A DNA stretch of 28,423 bases from an uncultured Prevotella sp. (GCA_900314365.1 OMVH01000233.1:1-28423), one strand, 5' to 3'. Counted from the stretch's first letter, positions 6,545-14,987 are shown. The notes: a model not told the origin generated them from the letters alone. Numbers and translations: made by a program.

Positions 6545-8167
6545 TTACATCATACCAGGCTGTCCTGCGGGCATAGCCGGAGCTTTCTCCTCGGGCTTGT
6601 CACAAATCAGGCACTCAGTAGTGAGGAACATGCCAGCAATGGAAGCAGCATTCTCCAGAGCTACACGGGCAACCTTAGCCGGATCGATGACACCAGCGGC
6701 ACGCAAATCCTCATACTTGTCGGCACGAGCATTGTAACCGAAGTCACCTTCACCCTCGCGCACCTTGTTGACAACCACAGCACCCTCGCCGCCTGCATTC
6801 TCCACGATGACGCGGAGCGGCTCTTCAATGGCGCGGCTGACAATGTTGATACCTGTCTGCTCATCGTCGTTGTCACCCTTGAGGTCGGCGAGAGCCTTCT
6901 GTGCGCGGATATAAGTAGTGCCGCCACCCACGACAACACCTTCCTCAATAGCGGCGCGCGTTGCACGCAGTGCATCGTCAACACGATCCTTCTTCTCCTT
7001 CATCTCAACCTCGGAGTTGGCACCAACATAGAGCACAGCAACACCACCCGAGAGTTTAGCCAGGCGCTCCTGCAGCTTCTCCTTATCATAGGAGCTCTTT
7101 GTGTTCTCGATCTCGTTCTTTATCTGAGCCACACGGTCGTGGATGCTGTCTTTATTGCCGGCACCATTGACAATCGTGGTATTGTCCTTCGTGACAGTCA
7201 CCTTCTCGGCCGAGCCAAGCATCTCGAGCGTCGCCTGCTCAAGCTTCAGGCCCTTCTCCTCGCTGATAACCACTCCACCTGTCAGGATAGCGATATCCTC
7301 GAGCATAGCCTTGCGACGGTCGCCAAAGCCAGGAGCCTTAACAGCACAAATCTTCAGTCCGCCACGCAGACGGTTAACAACAAGCGTCGTGAGAGCCTCA
7401 GAGTCGACATCCTCAGCAATGACGAGCAATGGGCGTCCGCTCTCGGCAGCAGGCTGCAGAATGGGCAGGAACTCCTTCAGATTGCTAATCTTCTTGTCGT
7501 AAATCAGGATATAAGGATTGTCCATGACGCACTCCATCTTCTCAGGATCGGTTACGAAGTAGCCCGAGAGATAGCCACGATCGAACTGCATACCCTCAAC
7601 AACACCGATAGAAGTGTCGCGGCTCTTACTCTCCTCAATGGTGATGACGCCATCCTTTGAGACTTTCCGCATAGCGTCAGCAAGCAACTTGCCAATCTCA
7701 GGATCGTTGTTGGCGCTCACTGTGGCTACCTGCTCAATCTTACTGTAGTTGTCGCCTACAATCTCAGCATTCTCCTTGATGTAGTCAACCACCTTGCCTA
7801 CGGCCTTGTCAATACCACGCTTCAAATCCATCGGGTTGGCACCGGCAGTGACATTCTTCAGACCTTCGTTGACGATGCTCTGAGTCAGAATAGTGGCTGT
7901 AGTGGTACCGTCGCCGGCATCATCACCTGTCTTGCTGGCTACAGCCTTCACGAGCTGAGCGCCGGTATTCTCGAACTTATCCTCGAGCTCCACTTCCTTG
8001 GCTACTGTGACACCATCCTTGGTAATCTGAGGAGCACCGAATTTCTTCTCGATGACCACATTGCGGCCCTTAGGACCGAGAGTCACCTTCACTGCATTTG
8101 CAAGCTGGTCAACGCCTGCCTTGAGCATGGCGCGAGCTTCACTATCGAACTTAATAATCTTTGCCAT
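6545..8167 (-). CDS. groEL: chaperonin GroEL (Hsp60)
   Basis: The 540-aa ATP-driven chaperonin subunit; fourteen form the double-ring folding chamber with GroES. The sequence begins MAKIIKFDSEARAML and contains the ATP-site motif TLGPKGRNVV and GDGTTTATIL, with Asp of GDGTT in place for hydrolysis. The apical-domain and C-terminal equatorial segments are complete. It ends in a short Gly/Met-type tail (AGQPGMM) rather than a long GGM repeat. groES lies 40 nt upstream in the same operon. The only clear terminator follows this gene. Length and sequence are ordinary for the Bacteroidales. Confidence 0.99.
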   Translation of the reverse strand: MAKIIKFDSEARAMLKAGVDQLANAVKVTLGPKGRNVVIEKKFGAPQITKDGVTVAKEVELEDKFENTGAQLVKAVASKTGDDAGDGTTTATILTQSIVNEGLKNVTAGANPMDLKRGIDKAVGKVVDYIKENAEIVGDNYSKIEQVATVSANNDPEIGKLLADAMRKVSKDGVITIEESKSRDTSIGVVEGMQFDRGYLSGYFVTDPEKMECVMDNPYILIYDKKISNLKEFLPILQPAAESGRPLLVIAEDVDSEALTTLVVNRLRGGLKICAVKAPGFGDRRKAMLEDIAILTGGVVISEEKGLKLEQATLEMLGSAEKVTVTKDNTTIVNGAGNKDSIHDRVAQIKNEIENTKSSYDKEKLQERLAKLSGGVAVLYVGANSEVEMKEKKDRVDDALRATRAAIEEGVVVGGGTTYIRAQKALADLKGDNDDEQTGINIVSRAIEEPLRVIVENAGGEGAVVVNKVREGEGDFGYNARADKYEDLRAAGVIDPAKVARVALENAASIAGMFLTTECLICDKPEEKAPAMPAGQPGMM

Positions 8168-8207
8168 AATATTATTTCTGATTTTATTGTTGTTCTACTT
8201 CCTGTGT

Positions 8208-8480
8208 TTAGTCCTTGACGACGGCGAGCACATCGCTCTGACGCATCATCAGGTACTTTTCGCTGTTGTTCTCAATCTCAGTGCCGGCGTACTTTCCGTA
8301 GAGCACTTCATCACCCTCTTTCAGCACCATGGGGTCATCCTTAGTACCCTCACCAACGGCAACAACCTTGCCACGCTGAGGCTTCTCCTTCACAGTGTCA
8401 GGAATGATAATATCACCTACTTTTTGTTCTGCCGGTGCAGGAAGTACCAGCACTCTGTCTGCTAATGGTTTAATAGTCAT
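8208..8480 (-). CDS. groES: co-chaperonin GroES (Hsp10)
   Basis: The 90-aa lid subunit of the GroEL chamber. It starts MTIKPLADRVLVLPA, contains the mobile-loop region near residues 17-35 (AEQKVGDIIIPDTVKEKPQ) and GDEVLYGKYAGTE, and has normal length. It is the first gene of the groESL operon. No CIRCE element (the HrcA operator) is visible upstream; instead there is a direct repeat and two symmetrical operator-like sites, listed separately. Confidence 0.98.
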   Translation of the reverse strand: MTIKPLADRVLVLPAPAEQKVGDIIIPDTVKEKPQRGKVVAVGEGTKDDPMVLKEGDEVLYGKYAGTEIENNSEKYLMMRQSDVLAVVKD

Positions 8481-8526
8481 AATGAGTTGTGTTTATAATT
8501 TGATTCTGTTTATCTGCCTATTCCTT

Positions 8527-8543
8527 TGCCAAAACCGTGCCAA
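8527..8543 (-). promoter_or_regulatory. groESL promoter candidate, sigma-54-like
   Basis: On the minus strand TTGGCACGGTTTTGGCA fits the sigma-54 -24/-12 layout: TGGCAC is exact, and GG and GC sit 12 nt apart as required. The -12 half is TGGC rather than TTGC. The same bases form a direct repeat TTTGGCA-N4-TTTGGCA (8538-8544 and 8527-8533). A TTTG here with TA 20 nt downstream could instead be a degenerate primary-sigma promoter, but the expected TTTG of the -7 box is missing. Confidence 0.35.
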
Positions 8544-8553
8544 AGAGTTTCAC

Positions 8554-8590
8554 TGACAGATATGTCACAGCCCGACTGACAATCATGTCA
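8554..8590. promoter_or_regulatory. two operator-like inverted repeats before groESL
   Basis: TGACA-GATA-TGTCA (8554-8567) and TGACA-ATCA-TGTCA (8577-8590) are two perfect copies of the palindrome TGACA-N4-TGTCA. They are offset by 23 bp, about two helical turns, and lie 74-110 nt upstream of groES. Same-face spacing suggests cooperative binding of a dimeric regulator. The regulator is unknown. Confidence 0.5.
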
Positions 8591-8621
8591 ACCGGGCCGT
8601 AGAGAAATCTTCTATATAATA

Positions 8622-8637
8622 TAAGGTACGTACCTTA
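8622..8637. promoter_or_regulatory. 16-bp perfect palindrome
   Basis: TAAGGTACGTACCTTA is perfectly self-complementary and sits in an A/T-rich spacer between the end of the ThrE-type gene (8669) and groES. It may be an operator. As an RNA hairpin it would have a 4-nt loop but no U-run, so a terminator for the ThrE-type gene is less likely. Confidence 0.35.
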
Positions 8638-8668
8638 ATTATATGGATGCTGTCAGTGTGAGGACTGA

Positions 8669-10084
8669 CTATTCTGTCACATCGTGCAGACAGACAAACT
8701 TGCCGCGAGCCTTGCGCTCTTCTATCAGTCGGTTGAGCTTGCGCTGCCGGTTGGGTGCAATCCACTTACGCGCAAAGATGTTGGGTATGGCCACACCAAT
8801 GGCTATCATGATGATGAGCAGCGATCCGTTGATTGCGCAATGAGTGGCGAAAGTTACTTCACCGACGATACCCTGCATATCGATGATGCCGTAGAGTGCG
8901 CGGTACATCAGCACTCCGGGAACCATGGGGATTACAGCCGGTATGGTGATGCAGTGGTGCGGCGTATGGAGCATGTGCACCACCTTGATGTTGATAATGG
9001 AGATGAGGGCCGAACCGCAGAGCGTGCCCACAATGGGACCGAGGTCAAGGCCAATGTTGCCTGTGCTGGGACCAAGATTGATGAAATTGCGCGAGCAAAC
9101 GGCAATGATGCCTCCTACAGCGATCCAGGCCATCAGTCGCCGCGGAGTATTATAGATAGTGGCAAAGCCCATGGCCGAGATGGCTGCTGCCAAAGCATAT
9201 TCACCGAAAGTATGGTGGGGGGTCATACTGAGGTTCTTCACAAAGTTATCGATACCACACACTTTGATAGCCAAGGCAATACCGAACGACATGGCCATAA
9301 TCATCAGCAACGTGTTGGTGGCTCTCACGAGCCCCGTTTCAATGTGGTTGTCGAGCATGTCGCTCACGAAGTTGATGAGCGGCACACCAGGAACAATAAA
9401 CAGGGCGCAGGCCATGAGCGGATGCCAGGGGGTGTCGGAGTGGAACACCGGACGCAGACACTCCGGAATATAGGCTTCCACGGCAGGAGTAGAGATGAAA
9501 GCAGTTGCCCAGGCTATGATGGTGGAGACGAAAGCAGCCACGGCAAGGTTGAAGTACATGTTGCTGCCCAGCTTGTTCAGGTACATACGCAGGCGGTTGC
9601 CCAAGATGGCTGCCAGTGAGGCATAGAAAAAAGCGGGCCAGTCGCAGCCGAACTGAATACAGAAGCCTCCGCAGGCAAAGCCGGCGCAGATGGCAATAAA
9701 CCAGTCGGAATAGTAATGGGGGCCATGCTCTATCTTGTCAAGTTCCTCACTGAATCTGTCGAGGTCGTAGTCCTCCTTGATGGCTCGCCATGAGAGCTTC
9801 GACACCTCCTGGATGGCCAGCATGTTGATGCCGTGACGGTCACAACGCTGCATCTTCGTGAAGGAATGCTCGCTGTCGCTGAGGTTCACCTGCAGCATGT
9901 AGTAGTTGATGAAAATATGGAGATTCTCCTTGGGTAGCCCCAGGTAGACAGCCGTGCGCTCCATGTTGCGCTTGATACGACTGGTGTCGGCAGAGCTCTC
10001 CATGAGTATCTGCCCTGTGCGCAAGAGCAGGTCGAGTTTCCGGTTCAACAGCATTTTCGCGTTCTCGTGATTGTCCTCTTCCAT
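8669..10084 (-). CDS. ThrE-family threonine/serine exporter-like protein
   Basis: A 471-aa membrane protein combining the two halves of the ThrE family. The cytoplasmic-plus-membrane DUF1212 (YjjP-like) half is N-terminal (about 1-265) and the YjjB/ThrE_2-like half C-terminal (about 295-440), with about ten hydrophobic segments in all. Family markers include GQILMESSADTSRI near the N-terminus, FIVPGVPLINFVSDML in the middle and PAVIPMVPGVLMYRAL near the end. Members export threonine, serine or, in E. coli YjjPB, succinate, so the substrate cannot be fixed. The fused form contrasts with the split yjjP/yjjB genes. It is a single-gene unit with a -7 box about 115 nt upstream. Confidence 0.85.
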   Translation of the reverse strand: MEEDNHENAKMLLNRKLDLLLRTGQILMESSADTSRIKRNMERTAVYLGLPKENLHIFINYYMLQVNLSDSEHSFTKMQRCDRHGINMLAIQEVSKLSWRAIKEDYDLDRFSEELDKIEHGPHYYSDWFIAICAGFACGGFCIQFGCDWPAFFYASLAAILGNRLRMYLNKLGSNMYFNLAVAAFVSTIIAWATAFISTPAVEAYIPECLRPVFHSDTPWHPLMACALFIVPGVPLINFVSDMLDNHIETGLVRATNTLLMIMAMSFGIALAIKVCGIDNFVKNLSMTPHHTFGEYALAAAISAMGFATIYNTPRRLMAWIAVGGIIAVCSRNFINLGPSTGNIGLDLGPIVGTLCGSALISIINIKVVHMLHTPHHCITIPAVIPMVPGVLMYRALYGIIDMQGIVGEVTFATHCAINGSLLIIMIAIGVAIPNIFARKWIAPNRQRKLNRLIEERKARGKFVCLHDVTE

Positions 10085-10198
10085 AAATCAGATGTAAAAA
10101 TGATTATCCTTGTCGACTATTTATAACAAAAAAGATGTTTCGCGTCTTAAAGTGAGAGTTACAGCAGGACGGTGCCACACCATCCGCTTTTCCGACTG

Positions 10199-10206
10199 CA
10201 AAGTTA
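10199..10206 (-). promoter_or_regulatory. -7 box of the ThrE-type gene
   Basis: TAACTTTG on the minus strand matches TAnnTTTG exactly and predicts a leader of about 110 nt. No good -33 box is seen. Confidence 0.5.
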
Positions 10207-10527
10207 ATAAAAAATAACGAGTCCTAACGTCTGTCCAAGCGGAAATTCCCGCCTTCAATCAAGCTCGGCATTCCATATGGGGCAAAACCTTACTCTATGT
10301 CAAGTCAAGGGAGGCTTAGAACCGCATCCATTAGACTGTGTACGAACGCTTAGTCTTACGGTTACACTGAATGTGGCCGACAACCTCACTCTGTCCCCGG
10401 CGAGATTGCCAGCGCGAGGGCATAGCCCGTACGCACGAAAATGTCCGTTGCCATGTTGCCCCTTGACATACGAAAGAATTTAATCTTTTTTTACCACGAT
10501 ATTGTCTACTGTTGAACTCGAAATGAT
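10207..10527. other. divergent intergenic region, nothing recognised
   Basis: The stretch separates the minus-strand ThrE-type gene from the plus-strand glucanotransferase-like gene. I see no credible reading frame, strong hairpin or repeat beyond the flanking -7 boxes. Confidence 0.4.
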
Positions 10528-10535
10528 TATATTTG
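10528..10535 (+). promoter_or_regulatory. -7 box abutting the GH77-like start
   Basis: TATATTTG matches TAnnTTTG exactly and ends 4 nt before the ATG at 10540, so the mRNA would be leaderless or nearly so. The upstream -33 region has only a weak TTG at about 23 nt. Confidence 0.5.
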
Positions 10536-10539
10536 CATT

Positions 10540-12102
10540 ATGAAACTGAAATTCAGTCTGCACTACCGCACCGAATGGGGTCAATCCCTGCATGTCGTCA
10601 TTGCCATGTTCAGCGGCAAACGGCACCTTGCCACCCGCGACCTCATCATGACGACGGCCGACGGCGAACTTTGGTCGCTCGAAACTTCTGTGATGGAGTC
10701 GCGGCTGCGCCCTGTCGACAGCATCGAATACAACTACCAGGTGGAAGACAGCTGCGGCCGGATGCTGCGGCGCGAGTGGTGCGAAGTAAAGCGGAAATAC
10801 GCCTTCGACGGCACAGCCAACTATATCTTCCCTGACAGCTGGCGCGATGTGCCGGGCTGCATTCATCTCTACTCACACCTCTATAGCGTCAGCAAAGGGC
10901 TGCCGGAGGACGACGGGGTCACTCCCTGCCGCATACCTCTTTTCCGCAAGACATTGGTCTTCCGCGTCTCCGCACCGCAGGTTGGCGAAGGAGAAGCTTT
11001 AGCCATCTGCGGCTCCCACCCCACGATAGGACGCTGGAATCCTGCCCACTTTGTCAGGATGAAATACATAGGACAGCACGAATGGATGCTATCCCTCAAC
11101 GCTGGCATTATGCCCTTCCCTCTGGAATACAAGTTTGTCGTCATTGATGCCAAAAGCAATACACTACTGCGCTGGGAACAAGGCGAAAACCGGACAACGG
11201 ACGGACTGAAGATGGACGACGGCGACGTGCTGGTGCTCCACGGTGGTCTGCTCCATGAACCCGAACCCGACTGGAAGATTTTCGGTGTCAGAACAGCCGC
11301 CCCCACACCTGCCTTCATCAAATGGGCAGGCTCCTTAGGCATCCATCTCATCTTCATCGACGGTCAGCAGCCCTTCACCACAGCCACTTTTCGCCATCTT
11401 CGCCAACTGGCCGACTACGCCCGGAGCCTCAAGGTGTCGCTCATGACTACAGTGAAAGTAGACCTGCGGCGCGACCTCAGTATTGACCGTGTACGCTTTC
11501 GGCTTAGAGCTCTGGAAAAAGCACTCGATGCCGTGAGCCTCGAATTCCGTTTCCCCGACGATGCCAGTCTGCATCCCGACTACACTGCCTACCTGCTACG
11601 CGAACGTCTTGAACTTATCATGAGCCAGACCCGCATGGTTGTGGCTCAGCACCACAGCTCCTACCCCGACTCGCTTAAAGCGGTGTTCCCTGCTTTCCAT
11701 GTCTTGCCCGTGATGCTGCACTGCCAGCCCCACAACGAACAATGGGAGTTCGCCCATCTCAGCGAATACCCCTACTATAGCATTGCTGCCACATCACTGA
11801 GCCACACTCCCTCTCTGAGCAGATGGTGGAGCGAAGACCCTGGACGGGCACAACGCTACAACGTGACCATTCTCCACAGCAAGGGACATGCTCCGCAGAA
11901 CCTCACGCCGGCAGTGGCCGAGGCCATACTTGCCCGCCATGCCTTCAGCCCATCGATGATATGTCTTGCAGGAATGGACGACGTGGAAGCCATGTACGAG
12001 GGACATCGGAAAACGATGGGCCTGAGCACAGAGGAACTCAGCCACGCCGTGAACCTCAACGAGAAACTACAGTCACTTCTCAGAGAAAGCCATCGCCGTT
12101 GA
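10540..12102 (+). CDS. CBM20-CBM20-GH77-like protein, catalytic acids lost
   Basis: A 520-aa protein. Residues ~1-110 and ~135-245 are two starch-binding CBM20 domains; GEALAICGSHPTIGRWNP is the typical second-domain strand. Residues ~247-510 follow the path of a GH77 4-alpha-glucanotransferase (MalQ) but are about half the expected size. MalQ of this architecture is near 900 aa. Matching landmarks from memory, the nucleophile region (RIDH in MalQ) reads AVSLEF near 331. The acid/base region (EDLG) reads VAQHHSS near 368. The third acid in STHDMS is replaced in LSHTPSLS (420-427), followed by a conserved RWWSED. All three catalytic acids appear absent, yet the frame is intact over 1.5 kb, so this looks like a maintained pseudo-enzyme. 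A glycogen- or starch-binding role is inferred. It could also be a decaying MalQ copy. Confidence 0.75.
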   Translation: MKLKFSLHYRTEWGQSLHVVIAMFSGKRHLATRDLIMTTADGELWSLETSVMESRLRPVDSIEYNYQVEDSCGRMLRREWCEVKRKYAFDGTANYIFPDSWRDVPGCIHLYSHLYSVSKGLPEDDGVTPCRIPLFRKTLVFRVSAPQVGEGEALAICGSHPTIGRWNPAHFVRMKYIGQHEWMLSLNAGIMPFPLEYKFVVIDAKSNTLLRWEQGENRTTDGLKMDDGDVLVLHGGLLHEPEPDWKIFGVRTAAPTPAFIKWAGSLGIHLIFIDGQQPFTTATFRHLRQLADYARSLKVSLMTTVKVDLRRDLSIDRVRFRLRALEKALDAVSLEFRFPDDASLHPDYTAYLLRERLELIMSQTRMVVAQHHSSYPDSLKAVFPAFHVLPVMLHCQPHNEQWEFAHLSEYPYYSIAATSLSHTPSLSRWWSEDPGRAQRYNVTILHSKGHAPQNLTPAVAEAILARHAFSPSMICLAGMDDVEAMYEGHRKTMGLSTEELSHAVNLNEKLQSLLRESHRR

Positions 12103-12207
12103 CAGCAACACCAACAGCGCCGTCTGCTCTACAGGACGCTGCGACTCTCCACAGGACAGAAAAGCGAGAGCCAGTCTCAATTTTTCAGGATAACATCAAA
12201 GCTAATT

Positions 12208-12846
12208 ATGGAATACGACACTTACGTCTTCGACCTCGACGGCACCCTGCTCAATACATTGGGCGATCTTGCCGCCAGTTGCAACTATGCACTCCGCCAG
12301 AGCCACATGCCCGAACGCACCATCGACGAGGTGCGCCGATTTGTTGGCAACGGAGTGAAGAAGCTTATGGAGCGCGCCGTCCCCGGCGGACTTGACAACC
12401 CCTTGTTCGACGCCACCTATGCAACCTTCCGTCAGCACTATCTCGTTCACAGTCTCGACACCACTCTGCCCTATCCCGGCATCATGGAGACACTGAACAA
12501 ACTCAGCAGCCAGGGCAAACAGATGGCCGTGGTAAGCAACAAGTTCTACGCCGCCACTCAGGAACTATGCCGCCACTTCTTTGGTGACTACATCAAAGTG
12601 GCCATTGGCGAACGCGAGAACATACGCAAGAAACCGGCTCCCGACACCGTTCTCGAAGCCCTGCGCCAGCTCGGTGTGAGTAAGGAAGGGGCCGTATATA
12701 TCGGTGACAGTGACGTTGACATCGACACGGCCCGCAACTGTGGTATGCCTTGCATCAGCGTGCTGTGGGGATTCCGCGACAGACAGTTTCTGCTCGAACA
12801 TGGCGCCACAACGCTCATCAGTCAGCCGGAAGAACTCCTCAGCTGA
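12208..12846 (+). CDS. gph: phosphoglycolate phosphatase-type HAD hydrolase
   Basis: A 212-aa HAD-superfamily phosphatase of subclass I. Motif I is FDLDGTLLNT, with nucleophile Asp9 and Asp11. Motif II is VVSNK in the position of the Ser/Thr motif. Motif III is the Lys of ENIRKKPAPD, and motif IV is GDSDVDIDTARNCGM. A helical cap lies between motifs I and II. The length and GVYIGDSxVD-type motif IV fit Gph, which removes the phosphate from 2-phosphoglycolate formed during DNA repair. Related enzymes such as pyrophosphatase PpaX or beta-phosphoglucomutase have similar folds, so the substrate is not certain. It lies 105 nt after the GH77-like gene on the same strand and ends at a strong terminator. 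Confidence 0.85.
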   Translation: MEYDTYVFDLDGTLLNTLGDLAASCNYALRQSHMPERTIDEVRRFVGNGVKKLMERAVPGGLDNPLFDATYATFRQHYLVHSLDTTLPYPGIMETLNKLSSQGKQMAVVSNKFYAATQELCRHFFGDYIKVAIGERENIRKKPAPDTVLEALRQLGVSKEGAVYIGDSDVDIDTARNCGMPCISVLWGFRDRQFLLEHGATTLISQPEELLS

Positions 12847-12876
12847 ACAACTGCCCTACCCAAAGAGCGGACAAGC

Positions 12877-12930
12877 AAAAGCCCCGCCTGAAGGTCTTTA
12901 CTGACAGACCGCAGGCGGGGCTTTTCTTTT
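12877..12930. terminator. bidirectional terminator between gph and the efflux operon
   Basis: AAAAGCCCCGCCTG (12877-12890) pairs perfectly with CAGGCGGGGCTTTT (12912-12925). An inner GGTCT/AGACC pair extends the stem. T-runs flank it on both strands, so it can end both the plus-strand gph transcript and the minus-strand efflux operon. Confidence 0.92.
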
Positions 12931-12954
12931 GGGCCTTATACAACGCGGAGGGCT

Positions 12955-14193
12955 CTATTCGTAGCGAATAGCCTCAATGGGGTCGAGCTGCGCTGCCTTC
13001 TTGGCAGGATACCAGCCGAAGAAAATGCCTGTGAACGTACAGACTGCAAAGCTCATGATGATGCTCCACAACTGAATATAGATGGGCCAGTGGGCAAGCA
13101 ACTTGACAGCATAAGAAGCCCCCACACCAAAAGCCACGCCAATGATGCCGCCTGTGACACTCAGCAGCACAGCCTCGATGAGGAACTGATTGAGAATGTC
13201 AATGCCCCGGGCACCCACGCTCATGCGCAAGCCTATCTCGCGGGTGCGCTCCGTGACACTCACGTACATGATGTTCATGATACCGATACCGCCCACAATG
13301 AGCGAGATGCCTGCCACACAGCCCAACAGGATGGTGAGCATGTTGGTAGTGGAGTTCATCATCGACGACAGCTCCTCCTGCGACCGTATGTTGAAGTCGT
13401 CATCATCGGAAGCTGTCGTGTCGGTAGCATCTTTAAGCTTGTGGTTGTGGCGGAGAATGGTTGTCATCTCGGCAGTAGCCTTGTCGGTGACACCCTCGGT
13501 AATGGCAGAAGCTTGAATCTCGCTGAGATAGGTCTGTGCGAGAATACGCTTCATCACCGTCGTATAAGGAGCCAGCACAAGGTCGTCCTGGTCCATACCC
13601 ATGGAGTTGTAACCCTTCTTCTTCAGCACACCCACGATGCGGAAGGGGATGCTGTTGAATCTGATGACACGTCCGATAGGATCGGAACCGTCAGGAAAGA
13701 GATAGCCAGCAACAGTCTGACCGATAATGCAGACTTTGGCCGACGACTTGATGTCGTTGTCAGTGAAGCAATCGCCGTCGCTCACACTGAGCTGCCGGAT
13801 GGTAAGGTAGTCCTGGTTGACGCCATAGATAGTGGACTGCGTGTTGTTGCTCCCATAAATGAACTGTCCGCTGGAATTCACCACCGGCGAGATGGCCTTG
13901 ATGTAGGAGCACTGGTCCTTCAGACTCTCGTAGTCGGTGAGCTTCAGAGTCTGCATGGCCGACGGGTCCTGGCGCACACCTCCACGCATGTCGGCACCGG
14001 GATGAATCATAATCATGTTGGAGCCCATTTCGGCAATGTTTGCCTGGATGCTCCGCTTCGAGCCCTGTCCAATGGCGAGCATGGTGATGACCGAGGCCAC
14101 ACCGATGATGATGCCAAGCGCCGTTAGGAACGACCTAAGCTTGTTGGCCGCGATAGCACGCAGGGCTATTTTGAAGAGATTGGTAATGTTCAT
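12955..14193 (-). CDS. MacB-like ABC transporter permease
   Basis: A 412-aa membrane subunit of a MacB/LolE-type ABC exporter. The N-terminal helix follows the usual LRSFLTALGIIIGVASVITML. A large periplasmic domain (about 45-290) follows, and three C-terminal helices include IVGGIGIMNIMYVSVTERTR, the FtsX-family signature. These proteins drive an outer-membrane channel through an adaptor rather than moving substrate through the membrane themselves. I start it at ATG 14193 (MNITNLFKIALRAI, as in relatives). A GTG at 14220 that overlaps the ATPase stop is an alternative adding nine residues. It is the last gene of the efflux operon. Substrate is unknown: macrolides, peptides or lipids are all possible. 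Confidence 0.93.
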   Translation of the reverse strand: MNITNLFKIALRAIAANKLRSFLTALGIIIGVASVITMLAIGQGSKRSIQANIAEMGSNMIMIHPGADMRGGVRQDPSAMQTLKLTDYESLKDQCSYIKAISPVVNSSGQFIYGSNNTQSTIYGVNQDYLTIRQLSVSDGDCFTDNDIKSSAKVCIIGQTVAGYLFPDGSDPIGRVIRFNSIPFRIVGVLKKKGYNSMGMDQDDLVLAPYTTVMKRILAQTYLSEIQASAITEGVTDKATAEMTTILRHNHKLKDATDTTASDDDDFNIRSQEELSSMMNSTTNMLTILLGCVAGISLIVGGIGIMNIMYVSVTERTREIGLRMSVGARGIDILNQFLIEAVLLSVTGGIIGVAFGVGASYAVKLLAHWPIYIQLWSIIMSFAVCTFTGIFFGWYPAKKAAQLDPIEAIRYE

Positions 14194-14216
14194 ATCGCTT
14201 CTTTTTATATCGCCGC

Positions 14217-14972
14217 TCACTCGTCGGAGTTGGCAGGAAGGGCTGCCAGTCCGTCGGCTGCGGAAAGGATGTTATGATTGTACTCGTCGCTGATGACATG
14301 CCCGTCACGAAGCTGGATGTTGCGGCTCGAATAGTGGGCAATATCGGGATTATGGGTCACGAAAATGATGGTACGGCCCTCGGCATGGAGCTTCTGGAAG
14401 AGCACCAGTATTTCGAAGCTCGTACGTGTGTCAAGGTTTCCCGTAGCCTCGTCGGCAAGAATCACAGCCGGATTGTTGACCAGCGCCCTGGCGATGGCTA
14501 CGCGCTGCATCTGTCCTCCCGACATCTGATTCGACTTGTGATAGAGCCTGTCGCCCAGACCGACAGCCTTCAGAGCCTCGACAGCACGGCGGAAACGCTC
14601 ATCGGCCGACACCTCTGGATTATACATCAGCGGAAGCTCCACATTCTCCACACTCGTCGTCTTGGGCAGGAGGTTGTAGTTTTGGAAAATGAAACCAATC
14701 TTGCGGTTGCGAAGCACAGCGCGCTGCGACTTGGTCATGGTGCGCACGCTCACCCCGTCGAGATAGTATTCTCCCGAGGTAGGGGTGTCGAGGCAGCCGA
14801 GCTGGTTAAGCAACGTCGACTTGCCGGAACCCGACTTACCCATGATGGTGACGAACTCGCCTTCGTAGATTTTGAAGCTCACTCCGCGGAGGGCATGCAC
14901 CGTCTCATCACCCACGAGGAAGTCGCGTCTGACATCTTGCAGTTCAATGACCGCTTTCTTATTCTCGTTCAT
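14217..14972 (-). CDS. ABC transporter ATPase, MacB/LolD type
   Basis: A 251-aa nucleotide-binding subunit. It shows Walker A GKSGSGKST (45-53), the Q-loop in IFQNYNLLPKTT, the signature MSGGQMQRVAIARAL, Walker B VILADEATGNLD and the H-loop VTHNPD. The short form and NLLPKT Q-loop are typical of the MacB/LolD group. In E. coli MacB this domain is fused to the permease; here it is a separate gene, as is common in the Bacteroidota. It begins 15 nt after the MacA-like stop and meets the permease gene with little or no gap, so the subunits are probably made together. Confidence 0.96.
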   Translation of the reverse strand: MNENKKAVIELQDVRRDFLVGDETVHALRGVSFKIYEGEFVTIMGKSGSGKSTLLNQLGCLDTPTSGEYYLDGVSVRTMTKSQRAVLRNRKIGFIFQNYNLLPKTTSVENVELPLMYNPEVSADERFRRAVEALKAVGLGDRLYHKSNQMSGGQMQRVAIARALVNNPAVILADEATGNLDTRTSFEILVLFQKLHAEGRTIIFVTHNPDIAHYSSRNIQLRDGHVISDEYNHNILSAADGLAALPANSDE

Positions 14973-14987
14973 GATGCGTCCTGTTCG

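Noticed and set aside
6500..7660. Long plus-strand open frame antisense to groEL (386 codons)
   Set aside because: It is a shadow of the strongly conserved groEL frame; its translation has no recognisable domain and it overlaps the groEL 3' end and terminator.
8481..8668. CIRCE element for HrcA control of groESL
   Set aside because: No TTAGCACTC-N9-GAGTGCTAA match is present on either strand.
8684..9619. Plus-strand open frame antisense to the ThrE-type gene (311 codons)
   Set aside because: The composition is rich in His, Gly and Asp without hydrophobic cores, typical of a reversed membrane-protein frame.
13090..14127. Plus-strand open frame antisense to the MacB-like permease
   Set aside because: The permease has the FtsX-family signature and operon context; the antisense product resembles nothing.
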